A stretch of 64,000 nt of DNA from the NCBI RefSeq assembly GCF_036324505.1, contig NC_086366.1, positions 16,059,427-16,123,426 on the forward strand. Direction: 5' to 3'. The notes beneath the pieces were generated by a model. The model was not told the origin of the DNA, searched no databases, and saw only the letters and a list, made by a program, of their open reading frames with translations. The DNA is from Eleginops maclovinus (Eukaryota; Chordata; Actinopteri; Perciformes; Eleginopidae). The position numbers and the translations under genes were made by a program. Below, one piece after another: positions 35,468 through 46,618 of the stretch (its first letter is position 1; every line of letters starts with the position of its first letter).

Positions 35468-35984
35468 AGCGGGAGCGGTACTGCAGTCGCTTTACCGCAC
35501 CGTTGTGACGAAAAGAGAGCTGAGTCAGAAGGCAAAGCTCTCTGTTTACCGGGCCATCTTCGTTCCTACCCTCACCTATGGTCATGAAGGATGGATCATG
35601 ACCGAAAGAACGAGATCGCGGATACAAGCGGCCGAAATGGGATTTCTCCGCAGGGTGGCTGGCATCTCCCTTAGGGATAAGGTGAGAAGTTCAGTCATCC
35701 GGGAGGGACTCGGAGTAGAACCGCTGCTCCTTCGCGTTGAAAGGAGCCAGTTGAGGTGGTTCGGGCACCTAGTGAGGATGCACCCTGGGCGCCTCCCTAG
35801 GGAGGTGTTCCAGGCACGTCCAGCTGGGAAGAGACCGAGGGGTAGACCTAGGACCAGGTGGAGGGATTATATCTCTTCGCTGGCCTGGGAGCGCCTTGGA
35901 ATCCCCCAGTCAGAGCTGGTTGATGTGGCCAGGGAAAGGAAAGTTTGGGGCTCTCTGCTGGAGCTGTTACCTCCGCGACCATGA
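35468..35984 (+). pseudogene. Rex3 C-terminal part
   Basis: The frame from 35505 reads LSQKAKLSVYRAIFVPTLTY, TERTRSRIQAAEMGFLRRVA, LRWFGHLVRMHPGRLPREVF and GRPRTRWRDYISSLAWERLG, and ends at 35984 with LLPPRP and TGA, as usual for Rex3. Between about 35467 and 35468 a block of roughly 100 bp that normally joins the RT palm to this segment is missing (size estimated from remembered family sequence). The junction reads CCCCAG/CGGGAG. Confidence 0.88.
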
Positions 35985-36000
35985 CGGAAAAACGGGAGAA

Positions 36001-36017
36001 GATGGATGGATGGATGG
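36001..36017 (+). repeat. Terminal (GATG)n tail of Rex3
   Basis: Four GATG units end the element and run straight into the right target-site duplication. Such a tail is a hallmark of Rex3 3' ends. Confidence 0.9.
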
Positions 36018-36028
36018 ATTGAAATTGT
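36016..36028. repeat. Right target-site duplication of Rex3 insertion
   Basis: Exact copy of 32483-32495. Its first two bases overlap the last GATG unit. Confidence 0.85.
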
Positions 36029-39000
36029 ACATAAGGGCACCGGAGGGAAGTAAACTAAACTTAAGTCTGGAAATCATTGGAAAAGGTTTAAAAAAGCATT
36101 TCCCCCTTAATATTCATTACTTTTACTCAAGTAGTTGATCTATGATGAGGTTATAATGTCAGTCAAATCCAAAGTAGTTACCTCCTAATTCTGGCTTGTG
36201 ATGAGGAAAAGCAAATCGTTTGGAGAAATTTGTGAAAGTTAAAATATTTCTTTCCGCTGTTGAACGAATGAATCATGGCAGTTGGAAGTGATCGCGGCCA
36301 ATTAAACACAATGGGAACCTTCTAACAGGGTATGATGATCGGAAATCAATTCCTCATGTGCCTCCTCATGAGTCCTAGGCTTTGTAGGAAGTAAATGACA
36401 GCCAAGGAAACTGAAAGTAATGCCAACATGTGGGTAAAAATATCTGCTTGTTCAAAAGCTTAATTTTGAAACATGATCTAAAATTCTGTATAAAAAACTA
36501 TTCACTTCATGTGTACACAATTATTTTCACAAGAGCATGTATGTTACGAAAAGTAAAACTTTATTAGGGATTGATTAATGACAAAAGGTAAGTTATTTTC
36601 CGATTTCCATAGTTCCAAAAACACTACAAGATATTGCAGTTAAAACTATGCAGATATACTTGTGTTTCCTTGGTCACAAACTCTTTCACGGTTTGGGTGA
36701 TAAGTCACAATCAAAGGAAATCCTATAGCTACATTATATGTTAAACAACGGTGTGCTTCAAACTGTGTGCCAGCGGATGAGGAAGGCCCTTTTCTGTTTT
36801 ACTGTCATAATGCCACAGTGCATTAGGCAAGTGTCCATAAAGTAATAGTGTTTCAAATTTGGTCTGGAGGAGCTTCTTAAACGGCTGTAATAAGCTTACA
36901 AATGTGGGATCAATTGTAATTCAAAATCTATTTAAACACCCATCATTAGACACACACGTATGTATTTCAGTAATTTACCTGTGTACTTATAAAAGTTATG
37001 AAACCTTTTTTGGATGATCTTGTCTGTGTGAAACCAAATCTGAGCAGTTGTGATTTAGTCGTGGTAATCAATTTGGATTTTCATTTGGTGGTGTCTGGCA
37101 GTGCGTTTCTTTCAAACAGATATTGCTGCATCTTCCTGCCAAGAATCTCAGAAATATGGCTTAACATCACACTGTCAATGAATATCATGCTGTGAGAAGC
37201 CAAAAATCCTCAAGACTTGCCTTTTTCACCCTCCAGTATACCTTAACTATTGCTTTCGTGCCATCTTAACACTGTAGAATGAGAGTGTTTTTCTAAAGTT
37301 TTCAATGAATATAAGGTTATCATTTTAGCTACTTATTTCAATTATATAAACAAATGTGGGTATAAAATGTTCTGTCCTTGAATGTTATTCAAACATTTTA
37401 GCTTGTAAGAGTCTTCAGGGAGGTGATTCTGTGGTAAGTGGGGCATAATTACCTCCAATTTGAAGCTTACAGTTTGATGAACTGAGCATGATTCAGAGAA
37501 GTACGGAGCTCTGCTCTCTGCACTTCCATTACTTTTCAGACCTCAAAATAGAAAACTAAAAAAGGAAAACAGGATTTTTTTTTTTTTTTTAATGGAGGCA
37601 TCCTAGTTCATTAGTAATGCAGGTAAATCCAACATATCCGTATTATTTTCAACCACCTTGGTACATGAGATGTGTCCGTCAGGCAAATTCTCTTTAGAGG
37701 GCTTTTATTGTGATGAAACATTGTCTTGTGATCACATTTCTGTAATTTGTGCAAAGAAGATTTCTCTTCAGTTCAATATCTGTGTGCTTGATGTCTCTAC
37801 ATATCATTGAAATAATACAGTAAAAGCACATCATATTTTAAAGAAAATGTGTGATCAAAGAAACACAAACAAACAATTTATTGTGAGATTGTGAGTGGTT
37901 AATCCATGAAAGAAGCCTTGATTTACACTTATTTTAGGATACATTTTTGATGTCACCTTTATTATTTTAATGCCAGAGCTGTGCCAAATATATTTTTGTT
38001 TAACAAAATAGTATATGACATTTCATTTGACATAGTTGTCATGAGAACAGAACTGGGCTGAATACATAAAACAAAAAGAAAGGTAAATACAGTGCAACAC
38101 TATAAAGGTCGATTCATGACTAAATCTGTGTGTACACACAAAGACACAAATATGAATGCATATTGTTTTTGTATAATGCATACAATTTGAATAATTATTT
38201 TATATTAATTATTGAGGAACTGGGCGCACAATTAGGATGCCCACAGTGGGCCATAAATGGATGTGGTGCCCTAATCTCTCCTATAAATCAGTCAGTGAAA
38301 AGAGCAGCAAAGAATTACCTTTTACCGACTGACAAGGTTTCTCTGACAGGACAATTACATTAGTCTGTGGCTCTTTATAGTGCATGTACTATTAAGTCAT
38401 CACTGCAAACCATTAGCGATGGTGATACCCATTGACTGTAAAAATAGGGGTGATACCTCAATGATTATCAAACATCAGGAAAAAAAACATAATAATGTCT
38501 AGTGCTCATATTGAAAAAGACTTCACAAAGTGCATCACAACTGAGAATGAAACATAATTAACAAAGCAACATTAACGCTTTATACGGTTTATACACTTGC
38601 TAACAACCTAAATAAACTATGGTAAAACTAAAAATATGCTACCAATCACTGCATTCCTTTTTTAGAAAGGCGTGTTAAATATTAAGGAAATAGCATCTCC
38701 ATTTTGTTCCTACAAATCCTTTTTATATCGAGCCCTGGGAATGCCACGAGTATCTGCCTTTAAAACACAGAGCTGTAACTGATTATTTCTGAGCCAGATT
38801 ACATTCAGTTGACCACTGAGTTGATCTGAGAGTTCCTACTGGAAAGAGAAGCTTTAAATTAGGTATGTTACATAAAGACAAGAGGCCCTGTGTGTGCAGA
38901 TTTGACAACTCCCCTGAAACTGTGCAGAAGACGCGCTGTAGAAAGGGAAACGAAAAATGTCAAACCATAGATCTTCAGTTTAACTGGCTCTGCAGCTGAA

Positions 39001-41011
39001 GTCTTCACGGAGTGGATCAGTGATATTTGTGAGCTGCCTCTCTGTGTGAAACTACCTCTGCCTCGCAGGTGACCTTCCAATGTCTATTTTTGTCAGGTAA
39101 TGACTGTCATTATTAATGCCTTTTGCTTTACATTGCTTCTCCTGCAGCATTTGTGCTTGGATAGAGAAATTTACACAGCAGTGGCACGGCTCGGATCGCT
39201 GTGAATCTGACCGGTATCCATGGCGCGGCTGATGGGTTGTCAGGTTAGCCGCATCTCTGTACAGAGAGGAGGTTGAGGTGCCGCCCTATCGGAGTGAGCT
39301 TCACCGCTTCCAGCTCTCTCTTGATTGCCTGACATTCTTTATCAACAGTCATGTAATTCTGTTCCCTTGGCAACGGTTTCCTGCTGATACACAGAATAAG
39401 GTTTCACCTTGAAAGTTTAAGACTGTGGTTGGCAGCCTCAATGTTTTCATTTGCGTGCAGCTGCGCCATCATTTTCAGCAGGAAACTAAAGCTTTTATTT
39501 TCTTCCCCCCTGCAGTGCCCTACATTCAGGTTATGACATTCTTTTATAAATTCATCTTTACCACTTCTAATCGGTGCTACAAAGCTCCTTCATATGGTTT
39601 AACAGGAGGGCTGTATCTGGTCTTTTTACAGAGGAAGGTCTCAATCTCAATTACTTTCAAAAGGTATAGGTTATAGGGTAACTGTAATTTAATTTGCTTT
39701 TAAGATATATAGAACTAATGCAACTTTGAGATAAGGCTCTCTAAAGCAGCCTGGGTTTAAGATTTCCGTGACATTTTTTCCCTCTTTTTGACCTTTTTAG
39801 GATGGTAATAGCAGATCACACAATGTAATTCAAATGATGCTATTAACTCCGACTCGCACTGACGTGCATCAGCCCCGCATTAAATGGAACAATGTTATAT
39901 TCCCTTGGCAGCGCTTCATCAGCACAGTGTTGGTTTCCAGCAATTTTTCATTTCACTTCCATTTTCTGGAGAACACTGTGTCTCTTACCATAAAGTTAAC
40001 TGGTTATTGTCTAGCAAAAAAAAGAATGTATTCATCTTTATTTGCAGCTTGTAGAAAGAAGTTGTATGTTACATTTGATTTTTCTTTAAAATATATTTAG
40101 CCAGTTTGTAGCACAAACACAAGAGAAACAAAAACATGCATCCCTCAGTCAAAAGTTACTATAAAGTTATGTACTAAAAATCTTTTGAAGATTATCATAT
40201 GTTGAAGTAATTACTCACTAGTTTAGGAATGTGTGGATGAATTTATCGTACCATTTCTGTCAATCATATTGGCGTATTTGATAATTATGACTGTTAAACA
40301 CCAATTATAATTTTATTTTAGCATCTTAGTGTGCTGCTCATGTCAAAGGTTAGCATGTGCTAAATATCATAACGGGGTGGGTTGCTCACCAACAGAAAGA
40401 AAATATTTGAACATCATGACTGGCTCACATGGCCTGGTAAACATCATGGGTGAAAGGTTTTATAACATTCACTTACAGCGGCCGCACTTCAGGCGCACTC
40501 ATGTGCACAGACTGAGCAGTGAGAATTCTGCAGTAACTGTCAAAATATAATAAATGTGAGGAGACACATACAGCTATGTTTTATGGTCTGTAGGCTTTAA
40601 AAAAAGCGGCTCAGGGTAAAGCAGGAAGTTGCTGTTCATTCATAAGAAAATACAACCCAAGGACAACAAAAATAGTTTTCCTTGTCCGATGATTTACAAA
40701 TAACTCCTCTATATTGGCCTACACACACAACTGAAATCATCATCCGACAGTATTCTGTCTGACTGCACTTTCTTCTGCTACAACAACAACAACAATAACA
40801 ACAACACAGCCGATGTTGACTGCTTCAGTGTTTCCTTTGGGTTGACTGCTTTGCGGCGGCAGATGGCCCACCAAACCAAATGTTGCTCTCAAATAAGACA
40901 TTTGGTTTCTTTAAAGTTTCTTTCTTCTCTTGATTCAGCTGACAGATCTTATTTAAAAAGTGTCACCTTAAACCTTAACTCCTTTGCATTTAATGGCAAC
41001 TCCATACTTTA
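36029..41011. other. Non-coding stretch, no gene supported
   Basis: AT-rich DNA with short unrecognised frames. A poly-T run lies near 37576-37590. A small CpG cluster (about nine CpGs in 130 bp) lies at 39185-39310, in a region with no convincing exon. A (CAA)n-type run at 40781-40807 is listed separately. Confidence 0.55.
40781..40807. repeat. (CAA)n short microsatellite
   Basis: Eight to nine CAA-type units with one T substitution. It lies about 200 bp to the left of the BEL-like element. Confidence 0.85.
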
Positions 41012-41439
41012 TGTAATGCCTTTTATGCATGATCTATACTTTAAGGCACTGAGGGATGCGATCGGGAGAACTTCTTTGGACGCGGGTTCCAGTCTAATAA
41101 AACAATGTCCATTCAGCAGATATCTTTGAATCTCTTGATCCATTGATTTATAGTTGAACATAATTACCATTGTGAAGATATCGACATTGCTCGGTCTGTT
41201 TCCATTAAGTGAACAATGTCTCTGGTACATACGCTTTACACACGGTTTGACTTTACTCCACGGCACGACACAACCAAAAACTGTTTGCTTTCCCATTACA
41301 CACACCTGACTCTGATTACCAGGTGATTACATGTATGCAATTTGCAATTGATGCTCTATCTTGTGGTCAAATGTCAGAACTACAGGTTAACATGAACTTA
41401 TGCAGATAAAATAACACAAAATGCATTATGGCTCCAACA
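41012..41439 (-). repeat. 3' LTR of BEL-like element
   Basis: 428 bp, TGTAATGCC...GGCTCCAACA on the plus strand. It lacks the roughly 20-bp local duplication seen in the other LTR and has its own small indels. Confidence 0.9.
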
Positions 41440-41680
41440 CACCGGCCTCTAATTGTTAATGGCAGGAGGGTATAAACAATTCAACACATATATAAATGGA
41501 GCCAATAATCAACGTGAAAATTAACAAACAAAACCAAATAAACAACCAAAAATTCCTCTATGGGTGAGAGGTCACCATTAACCCTGAATTATTGCAACTT
41601 GTGTTGCAGTTTCTTGAAGAAGACAAAATGTTACAACTGGCCTATCCAGTGTGCGTTTCATTCTATTTATAATGTCCATC

Positions 41681-42190
41681 TTAAAGTTCTGTATACTTTA
41701 TGGTTTCCATGAACTTCACATCATCTCTTGACATCTCCCTTTTGTCTTCTGCTGTGCCATTAATAACCCACCCCAATAGGGTCATACCGCCATAGGGTCC
41801 GTTTCCATAACTATTGACTACTTCCCAGGGCTCAAGCATTTTGGAGGCGTTGGTACCTAACAACAACTCCACGTCTGCTTGAATGTGAGGAAAACTAACA
41901 ACATCCAAGTATGGCCACTTAGCCAGCTCCTTTTCTTTGATAAGGTTATTAGTGCTAACAGGCATCCTCTTTTGAGTGTAGACATCTGGTAGATCATAGA
42001 ACTGGCTTCTGTTGAGACTTGAAATCTCCAAACCTGGCAACATGTGGCTGGAAACTGATTCTATTGAACCTATGGTTCTTAAGTGGATTTCGGTCTTCCT
42101 TCCATTCAGATTTAGCTTCCTCATCAGGTTTTCTGAACAGAATGTGGCTGTGCTGCTTGGACCTAAAAGTGCATATGTTTGTATGACTTT
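41681..42190 (-). pseudogene. BEL/Pao protease region remnant
   Basis: On the minus strand the segment upstream of 42124 reads ALLGPSSTATFCSENLMRKL, followed in frame by LNLNGRKTEIHLRTIG, then ADVELLLGTNASKMLEPWEV and GPYGGMTLLGWVING. The LLLGTN ... GP(Y) ... LGWVING blocks are typical of the putative aspartic peptidase domain of BEL/Pao polyproteins (the DUF1758 type). In that domain the early motif normally carries an Asp-Pro/Ser-Gly triad; here the Asp position is Gly, so the active site is lost. The frame ends at 41681, and no RT follows before the LTR. Confidence 0.8.
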
Positions 42191-42262
42191 GTCTCTCTTC
42201 TTGGACGTTACCTGTACTGGTAAGATGGATAGATCCCATCACTATTCCCGGCCCCTGTATGA

Positions 42263-42693
42263 TCACATGTTTGCAGAGAGACCATTGTCCTGCTCAGATG
42301 ATGGTTCCTTCAGCTGTTTTGGGTCTGTGTTGATTGCTCTCTCTCTTTGGTGGATGTGAAGAACGCTTGGATGGTTTTGGCTGCATACCTTGCAAGACAA
42401 GCGCTTATCGCAGTACTTGCGGAAATGCCCAATGCAAAGGCAGCCAAAACAGATTCCGTTTCCCTTCAGAAAATTAATCTTGTTCCTGTGTGTCTTCTCC
42501 TCAAACCATGGACACTGATCCAATGTGTGACTTTGAGAGCAACATTACAACGACTTGAGTCGTTTTCAGATGTATTTCTTTGCAGTTTATCCTGATTAGG
42601 CTTTCTGGATTGTTCAAATGTACAGGTTTCAACAGTAGTAGCAAAACTGTCTACTTTGAATCTTGGTTTCAATTGTGAATTCATCGTTTTCAC
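42263..42693 (-). pseudogene. BEL/Pao gag zinc-knuckle region remnant
   Basis: Two overlapping minus-strand frames (42466-42693 and 42263-42523) join through a frameshift. The second begins MDQCPWFEEKTHRNKINFLK and contains CFGCLCIGHFRKYC and CKVCSQNHPSVLHIH, which are CCHC-type zinc knuckles that bind nucleic acid. This Cys/His block followed by a linker to the protease is the normal BEL/Pao layout. Confidence 0.78.
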
Positions 42694-42701
42694 ATTTTTG
42701 C

Positions 42702-42956
42702 TTATTGCAGAGAGTTGTGTATTCTGAATGTTGCCAAAATTGGGTCAGACACTATTTTAACTTGACGCTCGATGAATGAGACAATATCAATGAACTGTGC
42801 CCTGCGATTGAGTCTTTCCATTAGCTCGCATGCAGAGCTTCTCCAATGTTGTCTTAGCTTATATGGAAGCTTCAAAATCACTGTTCTCATATTTGCTGGC
42901 ATATCCAGTTCTCTCATGTATTGTATGTCCTCCATTGCATTACAACACTCACGCAA
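42702..42956 (-). pseudogene. BEL/Pao gag-like core remnant
   Basis: The minus-strand frame reads MEDIQYMRELDMPANMRTVI, LPYKLRQHWRSSACELMERL and FIDIVSFIERQVKIVSDPI. The pattern LxYxxELDxPxNM ... KLPxKLRxxWR ... FxDLVxFIExQVKxxSDP matches the gag-like (DUF1759-type) core of BEL/Pao elements. Sequence between here and the next upstream fragment has several stops. Confidence 0.72.
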
Positions 42957-43530
42957 AAAGAGTTCATAGGCTTACAAAGATTTGACATTCTTCGGCTTCA
43001 CCACTGGCCAGCTGAGGACTTTCTCCATATTTGCTGCGGTAACTTTGTGTTTGTTCCCAAAGTGTTCCTGTAGCAGATCCTTAGCCATAGCATAGCCTCT
43101 GTCGTGAGACATATGGGGACAGCTAGCTACGCACTAGCTCTCTCAGTTGACCTCTTGTGTATTTATCCAAGAAATACAAACAGTCCCCTTTGTTACTTCG
43201 TTACTCTCCACACAGTGTTCAAATGCTCTAATGATTGTTCTGTACTGCAAGGATCCCCATCATAAAGTTGAATTTCTCTTGGTGGTAGTAAGTGAGAGGC
43301 TTGTTGTTGAATTAGCAATGCTGTTATTTCATTTTGCCTTGCAGTAAGGCATACAGAGCTGATGTTTCATCATTTGCTTGAACACATGGGTGGGACTGAA
43401 TGACATTTGTATTTGTTAGCTGCACATGAGATAGGTCGAATAGAGGTTTGCATTGTGGTTTTTCCCATTCTAGTGCTGTATTCAGTTGAATGTCTTTACT
43501 GTTGTATTGTCTTGCATTCCTATATGCATA

Positions 43531-43758
43531 TTATTGTTGTTCTTTGGCATGAGGGTTGAGAGTGTTAGAGGTTTCCATAAACCTTGCTCCTTTTTCAAAG
43601 TATGATTCCATTCCATTTGATGTTGTATTTGAGAAAGCTTGGTGACTGGCGGCTGTTAATACTGCTATTTTAGCAGCAGAAGCTGCCATCTCTGTGTCGA
43701 GCTCCAGCTTCTCCTTTCTCTTTCTCAGCATCTCTGCTTGCTCATAGCTATGCAGCAT
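43531..43758 (-). pseudogene. BEL/Pao gag N-terminal coiled-coil remnant
   Basis: The frame has a charged helical stretch, QAEMLRKRKEKLELDTEMAA, followed by AAKIAVLTAA. A Lys/Glu-rich coiled coil of this type precedes the gag core in fish BEL elements. The link to the family rests on position and general character. Confidence 0.5.
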
Positions 43759-43883
43759 AGCCTACAAGTCCAGCTCTCTCTGCCTCTGTCCATTAACTTT
43801 GCGTTATCCGCGAAAGAGCTCGTGTCCCAGTGTTGGTGGTCACTTGTCCAATTGTTATCCAAAGCGAAAGACAGAAATCCAAT

Positions 43884-43966
43884 GATGTCCAGTCTATCAG
43901 CTGCTGAATCCCGGATGTCAATAAGCTGTTCAATCCTTGGATGTCAATCAGCTGTTCAATTCCGTG
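43884..43966. repeat. Three-copy tandem repeat, about 27-bp unit, in BEL-like 5' region
   Basis: Units built around GATGTCAAT(A/C)AGCTGTTCAAT occur at 43914 and 43940, with a more diverged copy from 43884. On the minus strand they encode a repeated Gln-Leu-Ile-Asp pattern in a 67-codon frame. It lies just inside the 5' LTR. Confidence 0.7.
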
Positions 43967-44009
43967 ATTACGATCCATACAGTTCACGCTAAGCAAGTTT
44001 TTGACTTAA

Positions 44010-44450
44010 TGTAGTGCCTTTTAAGCATGATCTATACTTTAAGGCACTGAGGGATGCGAACGGGAGAACTTCTTCGGACGCGTGTTTCAGTCTAAGAAAA
44101 CAATGTCCATTCAGCAGATATCTTTGAATCTCTCGATCCATTTATTTATAGTTGAACATAATTACCATTGTGAAGGTATCGACATTGCTCGGTCTGTTTC
44201 CATTAAGTGAACAATATCTCTGGTACATACGCTTTACACACGGTTTGACTTTACTCCACGACACGGTCAAAAACTGTTTGCTTTCCCATTACACACACCT
44301 GACTTTTCCCGTTACACACACCAGATTACCAGGTGATTACATTTATGCACTTTGCAATGGATGCTCCAGCTTGTGGTCAAATGTCAGAACTACAGGTTAA
44401 CATGAACTTGTGCAGATAAAATAAACACAAAATGCATTATGGCTCCAACA
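44010..44450 (-). repeat. 5' LTR of BEL-like element
   Basis: 441 bp. It matches the left LTR end to end but carries an extra tandem copy of a roughly 20-bp block (CCCATTACACACACCTGA followed by a near repeat) around 44286-44325. Confidence 0.9.
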
Positions 44451-46527
44451 TTGTATATACAGTTTATATTACTTGTTGAATTATATCCTTTCCTGTCGAC
44501 ACACATTTTCACCTTTGCACACACAACTATAGTTTACTTTGGCTTTTATTTAGAATAAGGTGCATCATTCTCAGTATCAAGCTGGAAACTGGGAATTATC
44601 AGTAATTAATGCAATTAACATGACTACAATGGAAAAATAGTGGTTGTTTTCTAAGGATATATTTACCAAACCATATGTGGATGGAAACAAAGATCTTGCA
44701 AAACCTCTTTCCATAGCCCAACAGTCATTGAAAAAATACAGACCACGACCAAGATGCTGCTGCAAGGGTTTTTTAACAAAAAGAGAGCTGAAACTCATTC
44801 ATTGGAAAGGGCTCCATATTTCCTAGAATAAGTACAAGGTCCACTGTCAACATTCATGATTAATTGTAAAGCACATTTATGTAGGCGTTCAAAGATCCAT
44901 TGTCTTGTATGTAATTATTTTCAAATAAAATAGTTCTTTCCGGAGGAACTGCATATCGATATTAGGAAATTATGTGACAGAAGGCAGCCTCAAGATGAAT
45001 GACATCCTGGAGTCAGTCTGTGAATACAAAGTGGATTATATGTGTCGTGCGGTGTGAAAAGGTTGTAAATGTGAGCCGCAGCTGGGTCACTGCGAGGGCC
45101 AGGGTGGGAAAATGCCCTTCAAGCGCTTGAAAATATGATTCGCACTCTGGGGGAGATTTGTCAAGGCAGCATTGATTGGGGCTGTGTTAGGAAGGGTGAC
45201 ATGCACAACATGCTGAAACAAGCATCTTCTCAGGCCAGAGCAGCAATTCCAATATTTCATCTTGATCTCTTTCCAATAGGTAGCCGCAAACCACAAACAT
45301 GGACACACCTGATTTACTGCTTCTTAAAAATGTAATTATAAGTGTTCACAAGTAAAATCCCTCATATGATCATTTAGTCAGGGTCTTATGGATAGAAATC
45401 CCTCATAGACAATGTGAATTTTGTAATTTTCTCTAGGAGGTCATATTGATTATTGTGGATGTAATCAGCAGTGTTTGCATCGTGATTAGTGCAGACAAAC
45501 TTTAAAGCTTTGCTGCAATGCTGTCTTCATTGTTCCTGTGTACTGCGGAGGAGATTCCATCATCAAAACAACACCTCTCACCAAGTTGGTCTAATGATGT
45601 GGTTCAGTTTATCAAACAACGTCACTGTGGTATTATCAGGTATAGCCCAGATGGACCTGAAAAAATAAGCCAGTACTTCTTACCGAATGTTTCCACACTG
45701 GAACCTGGCTGCATTTATAGTTAAATCTGCATCTGACTGGTTAGTTTTAATGACACACGCTGGATACAAATGAAAGGAAATGGAATATTACATTAAAGTA
45801 TTTTCCAGGCAAGGCGAAACTCAAATGTAGACCATGTATTCTCTTCAAATGTATTGTGACCATCTTCATATACTGTTCATTTGTGAAAGAAAAGTATTTA
45901 CATAACCATACCTTTATTTCTAGAGGTAGTCACATTGCACTCATTCCACCATTAATTTATTCAAGGCTCAAGTTGTGTTTATATTCCTTTTCTTAGACCC
46001 AACAGATTGATATGCATGAGCGGTGCAATTAAATAGAAATATGTGGACAATTAAATTAAATGGCACTAATTGCCTCAATCATCAGTTCTCCATTCATTTC
46101 TTTTAAAGCACCATGGCCGAGGATTTATTTCTCATCTGTTACGGGTCCAATAGCAGCATAACATTTCCAATAGCAGTGTCTTTGAGCCACAAAATGTGCT
46201 GTTTGTGTCCGTTTGCATTTCATATGCAGCCTTATGCCTTTTATGTTCGCCAAATCAAAAGTTACTGTTCATGCCAGGATCTAACAGAAAATAATATGAC
46301 TTTTAAACAGAATGGACCTTTCCATAACTTTCAAAAGATGTTGATTTTTACTATTAACAATATGTAATCCAGTATACTAGCTACGCTAACAATGGTACCC
46401 TGGGAAACTGTTTAGCAGAGCTGGTAAGCCCCAATTTCCTGCAGAGTCACATCTTATAATCAGTCAATCAAATGACATGACATCCAAAACAATAATCATA
46501 TAACAAAGTGTCTTTTGTGTTTTTCAA

Positions 46528-46618
46528 GATTCAGAAGCTTTATTGTCGTGTGCACAAAAGCTACTGAGTAGAAATGGCAATGAAAATCTTAAGTCCCGAG
46601 CTCCTCTAACAATGCAAT
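46528..46618 (-). mobile_element. LINE 3'-UTR fragment
   Basis: On the plus strand it reads GATTCAGAAGCTTTATTGTC followed by GTGCACAAAAGC and CCGAGCTCCTC. In the opposite orientation this is the sort of 3' tail (ending in ACAATAAAGC) seen in L2/CR1-like LINEs of fish. No coding part is attached. The family is not certain. Confidence 0.5.

Larger units (their letters stand above)
32496..36017 (+). mobile_element. Rex3-type RTE non-LTR retrotransposon (LINE), full span but disabled
   Basis: The element has a G-rich 5' leader, an apurinic-type endonuclease region, a reverse transcriptase region, a short 3' end and a terminal (GATG)n tail. This order, with the GATG tail, is characteristic of Rex3, an RTE-clade LINE widespread in teleosts. 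Positions 34736-34755 match exactly the RTX3-R3 primer as I remember it, and 35178-35198 match the partner primer with two mismatches. Both flanks carry the same 11-13 bp target duplication, which shows that the whole element inserted in one event. The reading frame is broken by a nested SINE, a small deletion in the endonuclease, frameshifts near 34900 and 35440, and a deletion near 35467. It cannot mobilise itself. Confidence 0.93.
41012..44450 (-). mobile_element. BEL/Pao-like LTR retroelement, internally deleted
   Basis: Two direct repeats of 428 and 441 bp (41012-41439 and 44010-44450) bound a 2.57 kb interior. On the minus strand both LTRs begin TGTTGGAGCC and end in TACA, the usual TG...CA form. 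The interior, read on the minus strand, contains gag-like pieces, a zinc knuckle and a BEL-type protease region, in that order. Everything that should follow (reverse transcriptase, RNase H, integrase) is absent. The 5-bp flanks (CTTTA left, TTGTA right) do not match, so no target duplication is visible. The LTRs differ at about 18 aligned positions by eye (near 4 percent), so the copy is old. The BEL/Pao call rests on protein features. Confidence 0.85.
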
